Assembly: GCA_031428275.1 (NCBI GenBank)
Contig: JANPPC010000043.1
Location: forward strand, 1-64,000
From: Pseudobdellovibrio sp031428275
Lineage (GTDB): Bacteria > Bdellovibrionota > Bdellovibrionia > Bdellovibrionales > Bdellovibrionaceae
DNA length: 64,000 nt
Reading direction: 5' to 3'
In this document: positions 8,907-17,379 of the stretch, in pieces
Layout: each line of letters starts with the position of its first letter
How positions within the stretch are numbered: the stretch's first letter is position 1
Program-made: the position numbers and the translations under genes
Notes under the pieces: model-generated
What the model saw: the letters and a program-made list of their open reading frames with translations, nothing else
The model's database searches: none
What the model was told of the DNA's origin: nothing

Positions 8907-10028
8907 ATGCCAATTCATCCAAAAACAGTCGGAATTCTGGGCGGCGGCCAATTAGCGCGTATGTTAACCCTGAAAGCGCGACAAATGGGGCTAAAGACAG
9001 TTGTGCTTTCACAAAAGCGCTCTGACCCTGCCGCTGCCGTCGCAAGCAAATGGTTGCAGGGAGACATCAATTCCGAGCAAGAAATTCGGAAGCTGATTCG
9101 CGCAGCTGATTTTATTACCTTTGAGAGTGAATTTATTCCGGCTTCTTTGTTGAAAAAAAGTTTGAAGCAAATTCCCGGTAAGAAAATTTATCCGTCGCTA
9201 AAGTGCCTAGGCCACATTCAAGATCGCCTTCGACAGAAAGAATGGCTGCACGATTATCACTTGCCTACCCTTGAACACATTAAAATTAATTCTAAAGACG
9301 ACATCGATTTAGCTTTTGAGATCTACCACGGAAAAATTGTTTTCAAAAGACGTATGGGCGGTTACGACGGTTACGGAACTTTCGTTATTCGTAACTTGGT
9401 TGAACTCAATCAGTTCAAAAAAATCTTCAAAGGTCTTGAGTCGCAGTTTATTATCGAACCTTTCGTGGAATTTAAATCTGAAAAATCTTTAATCTTTGCT
9501 CGTAATAGCAAAGGCGAAACAGTTGTCTTGCCTATGATTAAATCCGTTCAGAAAAATAATCAGTGCGATTACGTCATGGGCCCGGCTTCGCACAATATGC
9601 GAAAGAAATTAACCCAAAAGATTATTCACTTTTTAAATGCGGTTGATTACATTGGCGTGATCGCTTTCGAATTATTTAACTTAGGTTCAAAGCTTGTCAT
9701 CAATGAAGTCGCACCGCGGGTTCATAACACGGGTCACTTTTCGCAAGATGCACTCAGTGTTGATCAATTTGAATTACATCTACGTTGCATACTTGGCATG
9801 CCTCTTCCGGATATTGAACTAATTCAGCCCGCATTTGTTATGGTTAACTTGTTAGGCACATCCGCTCGGAAACCTCTCATCAAAAAAATGCCCACCGGTT
9901 CATTACATTGGTACGAAAAAATTGAAAACCGGCCGCGCCGTAAAATGGGGCATATCAATTACGTTGGTCGCAACAAACAAGATCTTTTGCAGAAAGCTCT
10001 GCAGGAAAGAAAAGGAATTCTCATTTGA
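8907..10028 (+). CDS. purK: N5-carboxyaminoimidazole ribonucleotide synthetase
   Basis: Purine synthesis: ATP and bicarbonate-dependent carboxylation of AIR to N5-CAIR in the cytosol. ATP-grasp protein of 373 residues from the chosen ATG. It shows the N-terminal GILGGGQLARML, the ATP-grasp RRMGGYDGYGT near residue 146 and the metal-binding NEVAPRVHNTGH near residue 267. A TTG 27 bases upstream would extend it, but AAAGGG before 8907 and the family's usual start favour the ATG. The stop overlaps the purE start (TTGA). Confidence 0.95.
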   Translation: MPIHPKTVGILGGGQLARMLTLKARQMGLKTVVLSQKRSDPAAAVASKWLQGDINSEQEIRKLIRAADFITFESEFIPASLLKKSLKQIPGKKIYPSLKCLGHIQDRLRQKEWLHDYHLPTLEHIKINSKDDIDLAFEIYHGKIVFKRRMGGYDGYGTFVIRNLVELNQFKKIFKGLESQFIIEPFVEFKSEKSLIFARNSKGETVVLPMIKSVQKNNQCDYVMGPASHNMRKKLTQKIIHFLNAVDYIGVIAFELFNLGSKLVINEVAPRVHNTGHFSQDALSVDQFELHLRCILGMPLPDIELIQPAFVMVNLLGTSARKPLIKKMPTGSLHWYEKIENRPRRKMGHINYVGRNKQDLLQKALQERKGILI

Positions 10029-10561
10029 AAAAGCCTACTTTGAAAAAATCGATTCAAGCTCAAGTGGGTACTAAGGCGAAAGTCCAAGTCGCTATTATTA
10101 TGGGAAGTTCAAGCGATTACAAAACAATGCAAAAAGCCGAAGAGGCCTTAACCGAATTTAATATCCCGTTTGTAACTAAAGTTGTTTCGGCTCATCGCAC
10201 ACCTGAAGAAATGGTCGAATTCGCGAAAACCGCCCACACCAAGGGCTTTAAAGTCATTATTGCCGGAGCCGGCGCGGCCGCCCACTTACCCGGTATGGTG
10301 GCAAGCTTAACCCCGCTACCGGTGATCGGTGTGCCCGTGATTGTTAATCGATTAAACGGCCTTGATGCATTACTAGCAATCGTGCAGATGCCGCGCGGAG
10401 TTCCGGTTGCAACGATGGCGATTGATAACGCGTACAACGCGGGTTTGTATGCCGCACGTATTTTATCGACAGATTCAGAATTGATTTTAAAAAAGACTTT
10501 GAAGTTTCAGAAGGCGCAGATTGCGAAAGTGAAATTGATGAATAAAAATTTAAAGAGGTAG
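10025..10561 (+). CDS. purE: N5-carboxyaminoimidazole ribonucleotide mutase
   Basis: Converts N5-CAIR to CAIR, the step after PurK. 178 residues with the class I PurE motifs IIMGSSSDYKTM, SAHRTPEEM and GAGAAAHLPGM. The start is a TTG overlapping the purK stop, indicating translational coupling. It carries about 22 extra basic residues before the family core. The stop lies in the first arm of a terminator hairpin. Confidence 0.95.
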   Translation: MKKPTLKKSIQAQVGTKAKVQVAIIMGSSSDYKTMQKAEEALTEFNIPFVTKVVSAHRTPEEMVEFAKTAHTKGFKVIIAGAGAAAHLPGMVASLTPLPVIGVPVIVNRLNGLDALLAIVQMPRGVPVATMAIDNAYNAGLYAARILSTDSELILKKTLKFQKAQIAKVKLMNKNLKR

Positions 10562-10580
10562 CTTTAATACCTACCTCTTT
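10552..10580. terminator. Bidirectional terminator after purKE
   Basis: Perfect 10-bp stem AAAGAGGTAG/CTACCTCTTT with a 9-base loop and T-rich sequence on both sides. It overlaps the last codons of purE and also lies downstream of the minus-strand small peptide gene, so it may serve both. Confidence 0.7.
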
Positions 10581-10592
10581 AATCTTTATTTC

Positions 10593-10673
10593 TTAAGATA
10601 ACACAACTTGAGAAACAACGATCAATACCAGAAGCGCACTTAAAAAAATATTTAACGTATATGAACTTTTCAT
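10593..10673 (-). CDS. 26-residue membrane peptide (candidate)
   Basis: Short reading frame encoding a 26-residue peptide: a polar start (MKSSYTLN) followed by one hydrophobic segment (IFLSALLVLIVVSQVV). A strong Shine-Dalgarno (AGGGAG) lies seven bases before the ATG. The intergenic space otherwise has no gene. It resembles known single-span small bacterial membrane proteins in architecture only; no function can be named. A terminator follows it on this strand. Evidence is the ribosome site and composition, not homology. Confidence 0.45.
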   Translation of the reverse strand: MKSSYTLNIFLSALLVLIVVSQVVLS

Positions 10674-10710
10674 TTATATCTCCCTGTTAACTCTTACATA
10701 GCATGATTCT

Positions 10711-10745
10711 TTTTCACTTTATGAAAATAATAATGAAAGTGAAAA
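10711..10745. repeat. Inverted repeat, possible operator or hairpin
   Basis: Perfect 10-bp inverted repeat TTTTCACTTT/AAAGTGAAAA with a 15-base A-rich spacer, in the gap between the small-peptide gene and the lipoprotein gene. It could be a regulator site for either gene. No T-run follows, so it is not a clear terminator. The rest of the 10562-10869 stretch shows a TTGACA hexamer at 10764-10769 without a convincing -10 partner. Confidence 0.4.
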
Positions 10746-10869
10746 CTCTCTACGTACAAAAAATTGACACTTCGGGTACTATTTCCACCTGCCCCGAGCA
10801 AACCCGGTATTTTACAGCAGACAGTGACGTTTTTCGTGCTAAACTTGCAATCATTACCGAGAGGAATTC

Positions 10870-11133
10870 TTGAACGCCTGGGTTTTGACATTCGCCATTT
10901 TAATCAGTCTGCTAACTTCGGGATGTAATAATCTGCAGAACTTAGCGAATTCAACGAATACGCAGTCGTTCTCGTATGATTACGTTGAGAATGGTTGTCC
11001 CACCGGAAATCGCGTTTTTAGTTCGCGCGAACAGATGTGTGACGGCCTTAAAAATGATTCACTGAATAATTTTTGCGCGAGCAATCTACGCTACCAAAGA
11101 TTTCTATCAGATTGCTCTGACAGATCTTGGTAG
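10870..11133 (+). CDS. Small lipoprotein of unknown function
   Basis: An 87-residue protein starting with TTG after a strong GAGAGGAA ribosome site. The signal sequence ends in a lipobox (LLTSGC, Cys19). The mature part is short, polar and has five further cysteines, suggesting disulphides outside the cytoplasm. Not recognised. Convergent with acs. Confidence 0.65.
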   Translation: MNAWVLTFAILISLLTSGCNNLQNLANSTNTQSFSYDYVENGCPTGNRVFSSREQMCDGLKNDSLNNFCASNLRYQRFLSDCSDRSW

Positions 11134-11160
11134 GCTCTATCAAGTAAATACTAAAATAAA

Positions 11161-13047
11161 TTACTTCTGAATCCGATGATCAACTAAATCTTTTACAACG
11201 CTTGGATCAGCCAAGGTGCTCGTATCGCCCAGTGAATCGATTTGATTTTCGGCAATTTTTCTTAAAATTCGTCGCATAATTTTACCCGAGCGGGTCTTTG
11301 GTAAACTCGGGGCCCATTGAATCGCATCCGGCGTCGCAATAGGACCAATTATTTTACGCACTAAATTCTTAAGTTCTGTTTTTAAATCGTCAGTTGGTTC
11401 GATACCATTTTTTAAAGTGACGTACGCGTAAATCCCTTGCCCCTTGATATCATGCGAGAACCCGACCACGGCGGCCTCGGCCACACTGTGATGCTCGACG
11501 AATGCTGATTCAATTTCCGCAGTACCTAACCGATGGCCCGATACATTGATCACATCGTCAACCCTTCCGGTAATCCAGTAATAACCGTCTTCGTCTCGCT
11601 TGCAGCCGTCACCGGTAAAGTAGTAACCCGGGTAAGTTGAAAAATAAGTTTCTTCGAAACGTTTATGATCTTTGTAAACCGTGCGCATCTGACCGGGCCA
11701 AGATTTTTTTAAGACTAAAAGCCCTTCCGCCGCGCCCGTTAAAACTTTTCCTTCGACCGTTAGTAGTTCAACTTCAATACCGGGCAAGGGCCAAGTCGCC
11801 GCTCCTGGTTTCAATTTTTCAGGCTTGGTTTTACCGTTAGCTTCGACAATAGGTGAGATTAAAATTCCGCCGGTTTCTGTCTGCCACCAAGTATCAACAA
11901 TCGGGCAGCGCTGATCACCCACGACTTCGTGATACCAGTGCCAAGCTTCGGGATTGATCGGCTCACCGACTGAACCCAATAAACGCAGTGATTTGCGCGA
12001 AGTCTTTTTAACGGGCGCATCACCTTCGCGCATCAGGGCGCGAATAGCCGTCGGAGCGGTGTAGAAAATATTAACTTGATGTTTATCGATGACTTCCCAA
12101 AATCTAGAAACCGTCGGGTAATTCGGTACACCTTCAAAGATGACCGTGGTCGCGCGATTTGCGAGGGGGCCGTAAACCAAGTAGCTGTGGCCCGTAATCC
12201 AACCCACGTCGGCCGTGCACCAGTATACTTCACCCGGCTTGTAGCCAAACACTTTTTCATGCGTATAGCTGGCGTAAACTAAGTACCCACCGGTCGTGTG
12301 AAGCACTCCTTTTGGCTTTCCTGTCGATCCCGAAGTGTATAAAATAAATAGAGGATCTTCCGCGTTCATGACTTCGGGTACACAGTCATCGTCAACTGTT
12401 TTAACTTCGTCATGGTACCAAATATCAATCTTCTCATTCCAGGCAACGCTGCTCTTGGTTCTTTGTACAACTAAAACTTGGCGAATTGAATTTCTATTTT
12501 TTGCACTCAGTTTTACTAAGGCGGCGTCGACATTTTTCTTTAGATCAGTTTTTTTACCGGCACGAAAACCTTCATCTGCGGTAATTAAAAAATGACTTTC
12601 ACAATCCTCAATTCGGTCGGCGATCGAATCAGGAGAAAAACCACCGAAAACCACACAGTGTACAGCGCCAATGCGCGCGCACGCTAACATCGCGTAAACA
12701 GCTTCGACGATCATCGGTAAGTAAATGGTCACTCGATCGCCTTTTTTAACTTGATATTTTTTTAAAATATTTGCAAAGCGATTAACAGCTTTTGATAATT
12801 CATAGTATGTAATTTTTTGCGAAGCTTCCTTGGGGTCATCACCTTCCCAAATCAACGCGATATCTGAACCATGCTGCGCCAAATGTCGATCTATGCAGTT
12901 AACGCTTACGTTCAACTGACCATCTTCAAACCACTTAATCGATACCGGCTTTTGAAAGCTGGCATTTTCAATTTCAGTCGGAGCCTTTGACCAAGTGATG
13001 CGTTCAGAAATCTTAAGCCAATTGGCTTTGTCTGTATTATTATCCAT
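11161..13047 (-). CDS. acs: Acetyl-CoA synthetase (AMP-forming)
   Basis: Activates acetate to acetyl-CoA through acetyl-AMP (cytosol). 628 residues, close to the family's ~650. It has the P-loop YTSGSTGKPKGVLHTTGG near residue 240, DTWWQTETGG near 390, YFTGDGCKRDEDGYYWITGR near 475 and the acetylatable lysine motif SGKIMRRILRK near 593. The ATG lacks a Shine-Dalgarno. A TAATAT hexamer ends six bases upstream and TTTACA lies 18 bases before that, so the mRNA may be leaderless. Probably used to recover acetate from amino-acid catabolism. Confidence 0.96.
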   Translation of the reverse strand: MDNNTDKANWLKISERITWSKAPTEIENASFQKPVSIKWFEDGQLNVSVNCIDRHLAQHGSDIALIWEGDDPKEASQKITYYELSKAVNRFANILKKYQVKKGDRVTIYLPMIVEAVYAMLACARIGAVHCVVFGGFSPDSIADRIEDCESHFLITADEGFRAGKKTDLKKNVDAALVKLSAKNRNSIRQVLVVQRTKSSVAWNEKIDIWYHDEVKTVDDDCVPEVMNAEDPLFILYTSGSTGKPKGVLHTTGGYLVYASYTHEKVFGYKPGEVYWCTADVGWITGHSYLVYGPLANRATTVIFEGVPNYPTVSRFWEVIDKHQVNIFYTAPTAIRALMREGDAPVKKTSRKSLRLLGSVGEPINPEAWHWYHEVVGDQRCPIVDTWWQTETGGILISPIVEANGKTKPEKLKPGAATWPLPGIEVELLTVEGKVLTGAAEGLLVLKKSWPGQMRTVYKDHKRFEETYFSTYPGYYFTGDGCKRDEDGYYWITGRVDDVINVSGHRLGTAEIESAFVEHHSVAEAAVVGFSHDIKGQGIYAYVTLKNGIEPTDDLKTELKNLVRKIIGPIATPDAIQWAPSLPKTRSGKIMRRILRKIAENQIDSLGDTSTLADPSVVKDLVDHRIQK

Positions 13048-13159
13048 AAGAATATATTAGAAATAAGGTCGGCCATTTGTAAACAATTCAACTGCATATG
13101 ACGGAAATATAAAATAAAGGCTGCCTGTGTTACATTTGTCGCAGTTGAGGGATATTCAT

Positions 13160-14416
13160 ATGAATAAAAGAATGTTGTTAATCACTTTTACGATAGCCAT
13201 AAATATTTTGCTCTTTAGTTGCTCGCCAAGATTCAGTGCTCAGCCGGCACCGCCTCAGCTATTACCGATGGGCGGTCAGGAATCACAACAAACTCCTGAT
13301 CTTTCGAACGGCGATTCAAAAGCAAGCTCTGAAGAAAAACAGCTAAAACCCATCCTAGAGCTTGGGCAGCGTGCAATCACGTGGCTTAACCTCGTTAATA
13401 AAGACCGTAACGAGCAAACTCGGCTAAACTTAGCAGATCGCACCACTAAAAACCCGGTGCCACCCGAAAAACCAAAAGTAAATTCAGTAAAATACCTACT
13501 ACAAAAACTTAACGAGCGTATTGCAAGTATGCCGAACGACATGAAACCATATCTGCTTGAAGGTAAAACCTTAGTCGAAGTTCCGCCCGTCAGCGATGAA
13601 GTCTTTATTAAAAATATTCGAGAGCTTAACAGCACTTACCAAAGTGCTGTTCGTTTGCTTGGTCAAATTCAGTGGTTCGATTACTACGCCCAACAAGACG
13701 TTCGCGATATTCGCGGCTATTATTTTTTTATGAAACAGCCGACAGCTGTAACTGAGCTTACGCAATTTTCAAAACTAGCTGACGAGGTAAAAGTAAAATA
13801 TTCTGAATGGCTTGTAGGAATGTGTCACAACTCAGGTGTTACTAAAAGCAGTTGTGCGGCCGAATTAACAATGGCGACTGAAAAAGATCAAGTTTCGCAG
13901 TTCTATGCCAAGTACTTACCAGTCGCTAAAAATACCTATGACAGCTTCTTTCAGGCTACCAAAATACGCCCTGATTTAAAATGGAGCCCGACTGGTTTAA
14001 ATCTGACTCAAGATTTTATTTTACCGACATTACAAAAAATCACTTTATGGCTTAAAACAAACGTCGAAGAAGAATGGAAATTTTCTGGTTTCGAGCTGTT
14101 AGTTAACTTTGTTCCACAAAATTCAATTGCCCCTTTTTTGGTTTTCGAGAAGGGCGTTACCCCACACGTATCGGGCAAAACCTGGAACTCGATCACTATG
14201 GACCCCGACTATTCATTAGATGACTACGACACACAGTGGACGATTCGCCATGAATTTGGCCACGTGCTAGGGTTTCGCGATTGCTACCTTGAGTTTTACG
14301 ATAAGTCAGCTAAAGAGATGATCTATTACACGATCGAGCCTGATAATTTAATGTGTGCCTGGGGTGGAAAACTGCAGCAATCCCACGTCGATGAGCTTAA
14401 ACGAGTTTATAAATAA
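13160..14416 (+). CDS. Zinc metalloprotease-like lipoprotein
   Basis: A 418-residue exported protein. The ATG at 13160 is chosen over an upstream TTG because GAGGG precedes it and the signal sequence fits; the lipobox is LLFSC. The mature part begins with a Pro/Gln/Ser-rich linker. Near the C-terminus it carries HEFGHVLGFRD (His364, Glu365, His368, with Asp374 as possible third ligand), a metzincin/zincin-like site. The long middle domain (about 90-330) is not recognised. Followed at once by a strong terminator. Likely an outer-membrane or periplasmic protease; substrate unknown. Confidence 0.8.
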   Translation: MNKRMLLITFTIAINILLFSCSPRFSAQPAPPQLLPMGGQESQQTPDLSNGDSKASSEEKQLKPILELGQRAITWLNLVNKDRNEQTRLNLADRTTKNPVPPEKPKVNSVKYLLQKLNERIASMPNDMKPYLLEGKTLVEVPPVSDEVFIKNIRELNSTYQSAVRLLGQIQWFDYYAQQDVRDIRGYYFFMKQPTAVTELTQFSKLADEVKVKYSEWLVGMCHNSGVTKSSCAAELTMATEKDQVSQFYAKYLPVAKNTYDSFFQATKIRPDLKWSPTGLNLTQDFILPTLQKITLWLKTNVEEEWKFSGFELLVNFVPQNSIAPFLVFEKGVTPHVSGKTWNSITMDPDYSLDDYDTQWTIRHEFGHVLGFRDCYLEFYDKSAKEMIYYTIEPDNLMCAWGGKLQQSHVDELKRVYK

Positions 14417-14443
14417 AAAAGGCTGGTTTTTAACCAGCCTTTT
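14417..14443. terminator. Bidirectional intrinsic terminator
   Basis: Perfect 10-bp stem AAAAGGCTGG/CCAGCCTTTT with a 7-base loop. Flanking A and T runs make it work for the plus-strand metalloprotease gene and for the convergent pilin gene. Confidence 0.85.
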
Positions 14444-14472
14444 GAAACGAATAATGAATTTAGCAAGAAAAC

Positions 14473-15063
14473 TTAGAAAATACCGTTTTGCGGATTTTTC
14501 AACAACTTACCTTGGTCGATCGTCCATTCGTCACACTTTCTAGCGCCGGTCGCACCTGTACAGGCTGCTGAATTCGGGGAACCCCATGCGAGTGCTACGA
14601 AACTTGTTGTTGTAGTCATAGCCACACCTCCAAGAACTGCTGTAGCAGATCCTGATCGAGCGTAAGCATTACCACCCGGCGGAACTACACCAGCAACAAA
14701 TCCAGAACCAGACGGCAACACTAAAGATGCAACACAACGAGAACCATCTTCGTAAGGCGCCCCTACCGGATAACCAGCGGTTGCTGGGCACTGCGGAAAT
14801 CCAACATCATAACGTAAAGTGCGCCCCTCGATGCCAAACCCTGCATTTGCAACATCGACTGTGAACGTACTCCACTCGATCTGAAATGATTTTTCAGCTG
14901 TGAACAACGTACCTAAATTACTTTTAGCTTCGCTTTGGCGTGTCTTCGCTTGAAATTTTGAATATTGCGGAATACCGATCGCCGATAGAATCCCGATAAT
15001 GGCCACAACCACCATCAATTCTATTAAGGAGAAACCTTTGTTCGTAAGCAATTTTCTTTGCAT
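14473..15063 (-). CDS. pilA: Type IV pilin
   Basis: Major-pilin-like prepilin of 196 residues. A 10-residue basic leader ends in Gly, followed by the methylated Phe and FSLIELMVVVAIIGILSAIG; Glu15 is the conserved assembly glutamate. PilD would cut between Gly10 and Phe11. A C-terminal pair of cysteines (CTGATGARKC) could form the disulphide loop. A good Shine-Dalgarno (AGAGGA) precedes the ATG. Monocistronic between two terminators. In Bdellovibrio type IV pili are needed for prey entry (established knowledge); that this copy has that role is inference. Confidence 0.93.
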   Translation of the reverse strand: MQRKLLTNKGFSLIELMVVVAIIGILSAIGIPQYSKFQAKTRQSEAKSNLGTLFTAEKSFQIEWSTFTVDVANAGFGIEGRTLRYDVGFPQCPATAGYPVGAPYEDGSRCVASLVLPSGSGFVAGVVPPGGNAYARSGSATAVLGGVAMTTTTSFVALAWGSPNSAACTGATGARKCDEWTIDQGKLLKNPQNGIF

Positions 15064-15259
15064 TGAAATCCTCTATTCATAACGTACTGGGTTTTAATTA
15101 AGTAACACGCTTAGGTTAGCACTTTTACTATTGCGTGCAAGAAAATCTTATACTGTCTAGCTTTTGCATTTCATTCCGAGATTTATTCACTTTAAAGTGT
15201 TCGCTTATGATACGCCAAAAAAATACTGGCCGATCGTCGAGTTTTAGAGAAGGCTCACA
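15064..15259 (-). promoter_or_regulatory. pilA upstream region
   Basis: About 200 bases between pilA and the dnaK terminator with no reading frame I trust. It holds a perfect 12-bp palindrome CACTTTAAAGTG (15188-15199), about 125 bases before the pilA ATG, which could be a regulator site. A TATAAG hexamer occurs closer to the gene but has no good -35 partner. I could not place a sigma-54 site. Confidence 0.3.
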
Positions 15260-15293
15260 AAAACAAAAAGGGGCTTACGCTCCTTTTTGTTTT
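15260..15293 (-). terminator. Terminator of dnaK
   Basis: 12-bp stem AAAACAAAAAGG/CCTTTTTGTTTT, extended by a wobble and a GC pair, about 30 bases downstream of the dnaK stop. The 3' arm on the minus strand ends in T-rich sequence. Confidence 0.75.
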
Positions 15294-15324
15294 CTAAACT
15301 AACCAATTTTTTTTACTATAAATT

Positions 15325-17256
15325 TTAATTTACGTCTTTGAAATCGGCGTCGATGACATCATCACCTTTTTTATCTTTAGCCGTTGCGCCTGCTGGTGGT
15401 TCATCACCACCCGCGTTTGCTGCACCTTCAGCACCTGGCTGTGCGCTGGTTGCTTTGTAAATATCTTCAGTTAACTTGTGCGATACAGTTTGTAGTTTTT
15501 CAAATGCTGCCTTTAATTCTGGTTGTGCAGCCGCTTTGTTTTCTAAAACTGTTTTTGCTTCAGCCACTGCTGTCTTAGCAGTCTCTAAATCGCCGGCGGC
15601 TAATTTAGAACCTGATTCATTTATCATTTTTTCAGTTTGGTAGACCATGTTGTCTAAGTTATTTCTAGCTTGAACAGCTTCTGCTTTTTCTTTATCAGCT
15701 TCGGCTTGCAATTCAGCTTCTTTAACTAGTTTTTTAATCTCTTCTTCACTTAAACCAGACTGCGCCGTGATTTTAATATTTTGCGACTTACCTGAAGCTA
15801 CATCTTTTGCTGATACACTTAAAATACCGTTCGCATCCATGTCGAATGTCACTTCGATTTGCGGAACTCCGCGTGGAGCAGCTGGTAAACCCTGTAGCTC
15901 AAAGCGGCCTAATGATTTATTATCAGATGACATCTTACGTTCACCTTGTAGTACGTGAATATCAACGCCCGGTTGATTATCAGCCGCCGTCGAAAAAATT
16001 TGCGTTTTTTTCGATGGAATTGTCGTATTACGTTCAATTAGCGCAGTCATGACTCCGCCCATTGTTTCGATACCTAAAGATAACGGAGTCACGTCTAATA
16101 ATAGAACGTCTTTCACATCACCCGCTAATACACCACCCTGAACCGCGGCACCGATTGCCACGACTTCATCTGGGTTCACGGTACGATTCGGTTCTTTACC
16201 GAAGTATTCTTTAACCGCACGCTGAATAGCAGGTATACGAGTCGACCCACCGACTAAAACCACTTCGTCGATCTCTGAAATTTTGTAACCTGAATCGGCG
16301 ATCGCTTTTTTACAAGGTTCGATCGAGCGCTTTACTAAATCTTCAGTCATCTGTTCGAATTTAGATCTAGATAATTTAATTTGTAAATGCTTAGGACCTG
16401 ACTGATCAGCCGTGATGAACGGCAGATTGATGTCAGATTCTTGTGCCGTTGATAATTCGATCTTTGCTTTTTCAGCCGCTTCTTTTAAACGCTGCAAAGC
16501 CATTTTATCAGATTTAAGATCGATACCTTGGTCTTTTTTAAATTCGGTAATAAGCCACTCTAAAATAACAACGTCAAAGTTGTCTCCACCTAAGTGTGTA
16601 TCGCCGTTTGTCGATTTAACTTCAACGACGCCCTCACCCACTTCAAGTACAGAAATATCGAAAGTACCGCCACCGAAATCATAGATAACGATTTTTTGAT
16701 CTTTCTTTTTATCAAGCCCGTAAGCTAAAGCCGCAGCTGTTGGCTCGTTGATAATTCGACGTACATTTAAACCCGCAATTTTACCTGCGTCTTTGGTGGC
16801 TTGTCGTTGAGCATCGTTAAAGTAAGCCGGAACAGTAATAACTGCATCCGTCACTTCTGCACCTAAGTAATCTTCTGCCACTTTTTTTAATTTCATTAAT
16901 ACAGCCGCGCCCACTTCTTCAGGCGAAGCGGTTTTACCACCCTGAATTGCGAAAGCTGTATCTGCACCACCGTTTTTAGAAACAACGTTGTACGGAACTA
17001 ACTTAATTTCTTCTTTAATTTCTTCGTACTTACGGCCTATGAAACGCTTTGACGAATAGATTGTATTTTCTGGATTCGTGACTGCTTGACGTTTCGCAAT
17101 TTGACCAACTAAACGCTCGCCATCTTTTGTATAAGCAACAACTGAAGGAGTCGTGCGTGCGCCCTCTTCATTAACTAAAACTTTAGGCTCGCCGCCCTCC
17201 ATGATTGCTACACATGAATTTGTAGTTCCTAAATCGATACCAATAATTTTTCCCAT
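15325..17256 (-). CDS. dnaK: Hsp70 chaperone DnaK
   Basis: ATP-driven chaperone of 643 residues. The ATPase domain shows IIGIDLGTTNSCVAIMEG at the start, IYDFGGGTFDISVLEVG near 190 and VVLVGGSTRIPAIQ near 335. The linker (DVLLLDVTPLSLGIET) and substrate domain follow, ending in the acidic DDVIDADFKDV typical of bacterial DnaK. A strong AGGAG ribosome site precedes the ATG. It lies downstream of dnaJ, separated by 123 bases that may contain its own heat-shock promoter. Confidence 0.98.
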   Translation of the reverse strand: MGKIIGIDLGTTNSCVAIMEGGEPKVLVNEEGARTTPSVVAYTKDGERLVGQIAKRQAVTNPENTIYSSKRFIGRKYEEIKEEIKLVPYNVVSKNGGADTAFAIQGGKTASPEEVGAAVLMKLKKVAEDYLGAEVTDAVITVPAYFNDAQRQATKDAGKIAGLNVRRIINEPTAAALAYGLDKKKDQKIVIYDFGGGTFDISVLEVGEGVVEVKSTNGDTHLGGDNFDVVILEWLITEFKKDQGIDLKSDKMALQRLKEAAEKAKIELSTAQESDINLPFITADQSGPKHLQIKLSRSKFEQMTEDLVKRSIEPCKKAIADSGYKISEIDEVVLVGGSTRIPAIQRAVKEYFGKEPNRTVNPDEVVAIGAAVQGGVLAGDVKDVLLLDVTPLSLGIETMGGVMTALIERNTTIPSKKTQIFSTAADNQPGVDIHVLQGERKMSSDNKSLGRFELQGLPAAPRGVPQIEVTFDMDANGILSVSAKDVASGKSQNIKITAQSGLSEEEIKKLVKEAELQAEADKEKAEAVQARNNLDNMVYQTEKMINESGSKLAAGDLETAKTAVAEAKTVLENKAAAQPELKAAFEKLQTVSHKLTEDIYKATSAQPGAEGAANAGGDEPPAGATAKDKKGDDVIDADFKDVN

Positions 17257-17285
17257 TTATTCTCCTGGTTTACGTTTTCATTAGT

Positions 17286-17315
17286 AAATGTGAGACTAAA
17301 CGTGACCTCGTCAAG
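17286..17315 (-). promoter_or_regulatory. Possible heat-shock promoter of dnaK
   Basis: On the minus strand CTTGAC (17310-17315) is followed after 16 bases by TCACATTT (17286-17293), a partial match to the sigma-32 elements CTTGAA and CCCCATNT. Transcription would start about 24 bases before the ATG. The -10 match is imperfect. No CIRCE repeat was seen. Confidence 0.35.
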
Positions 17316-17379
17316 TCCACTTGGGGAAATAATAAGTGAAATAATAACTGATTTGCGAAATTTTAAAGATTTTGTGATC

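Noticed and set aside
15207..15302. 31-codon plus-strand frame between pilA and dnaK
   Set aside because: Its second half is the dnaK terminator hairpin and there is no ribosome site.
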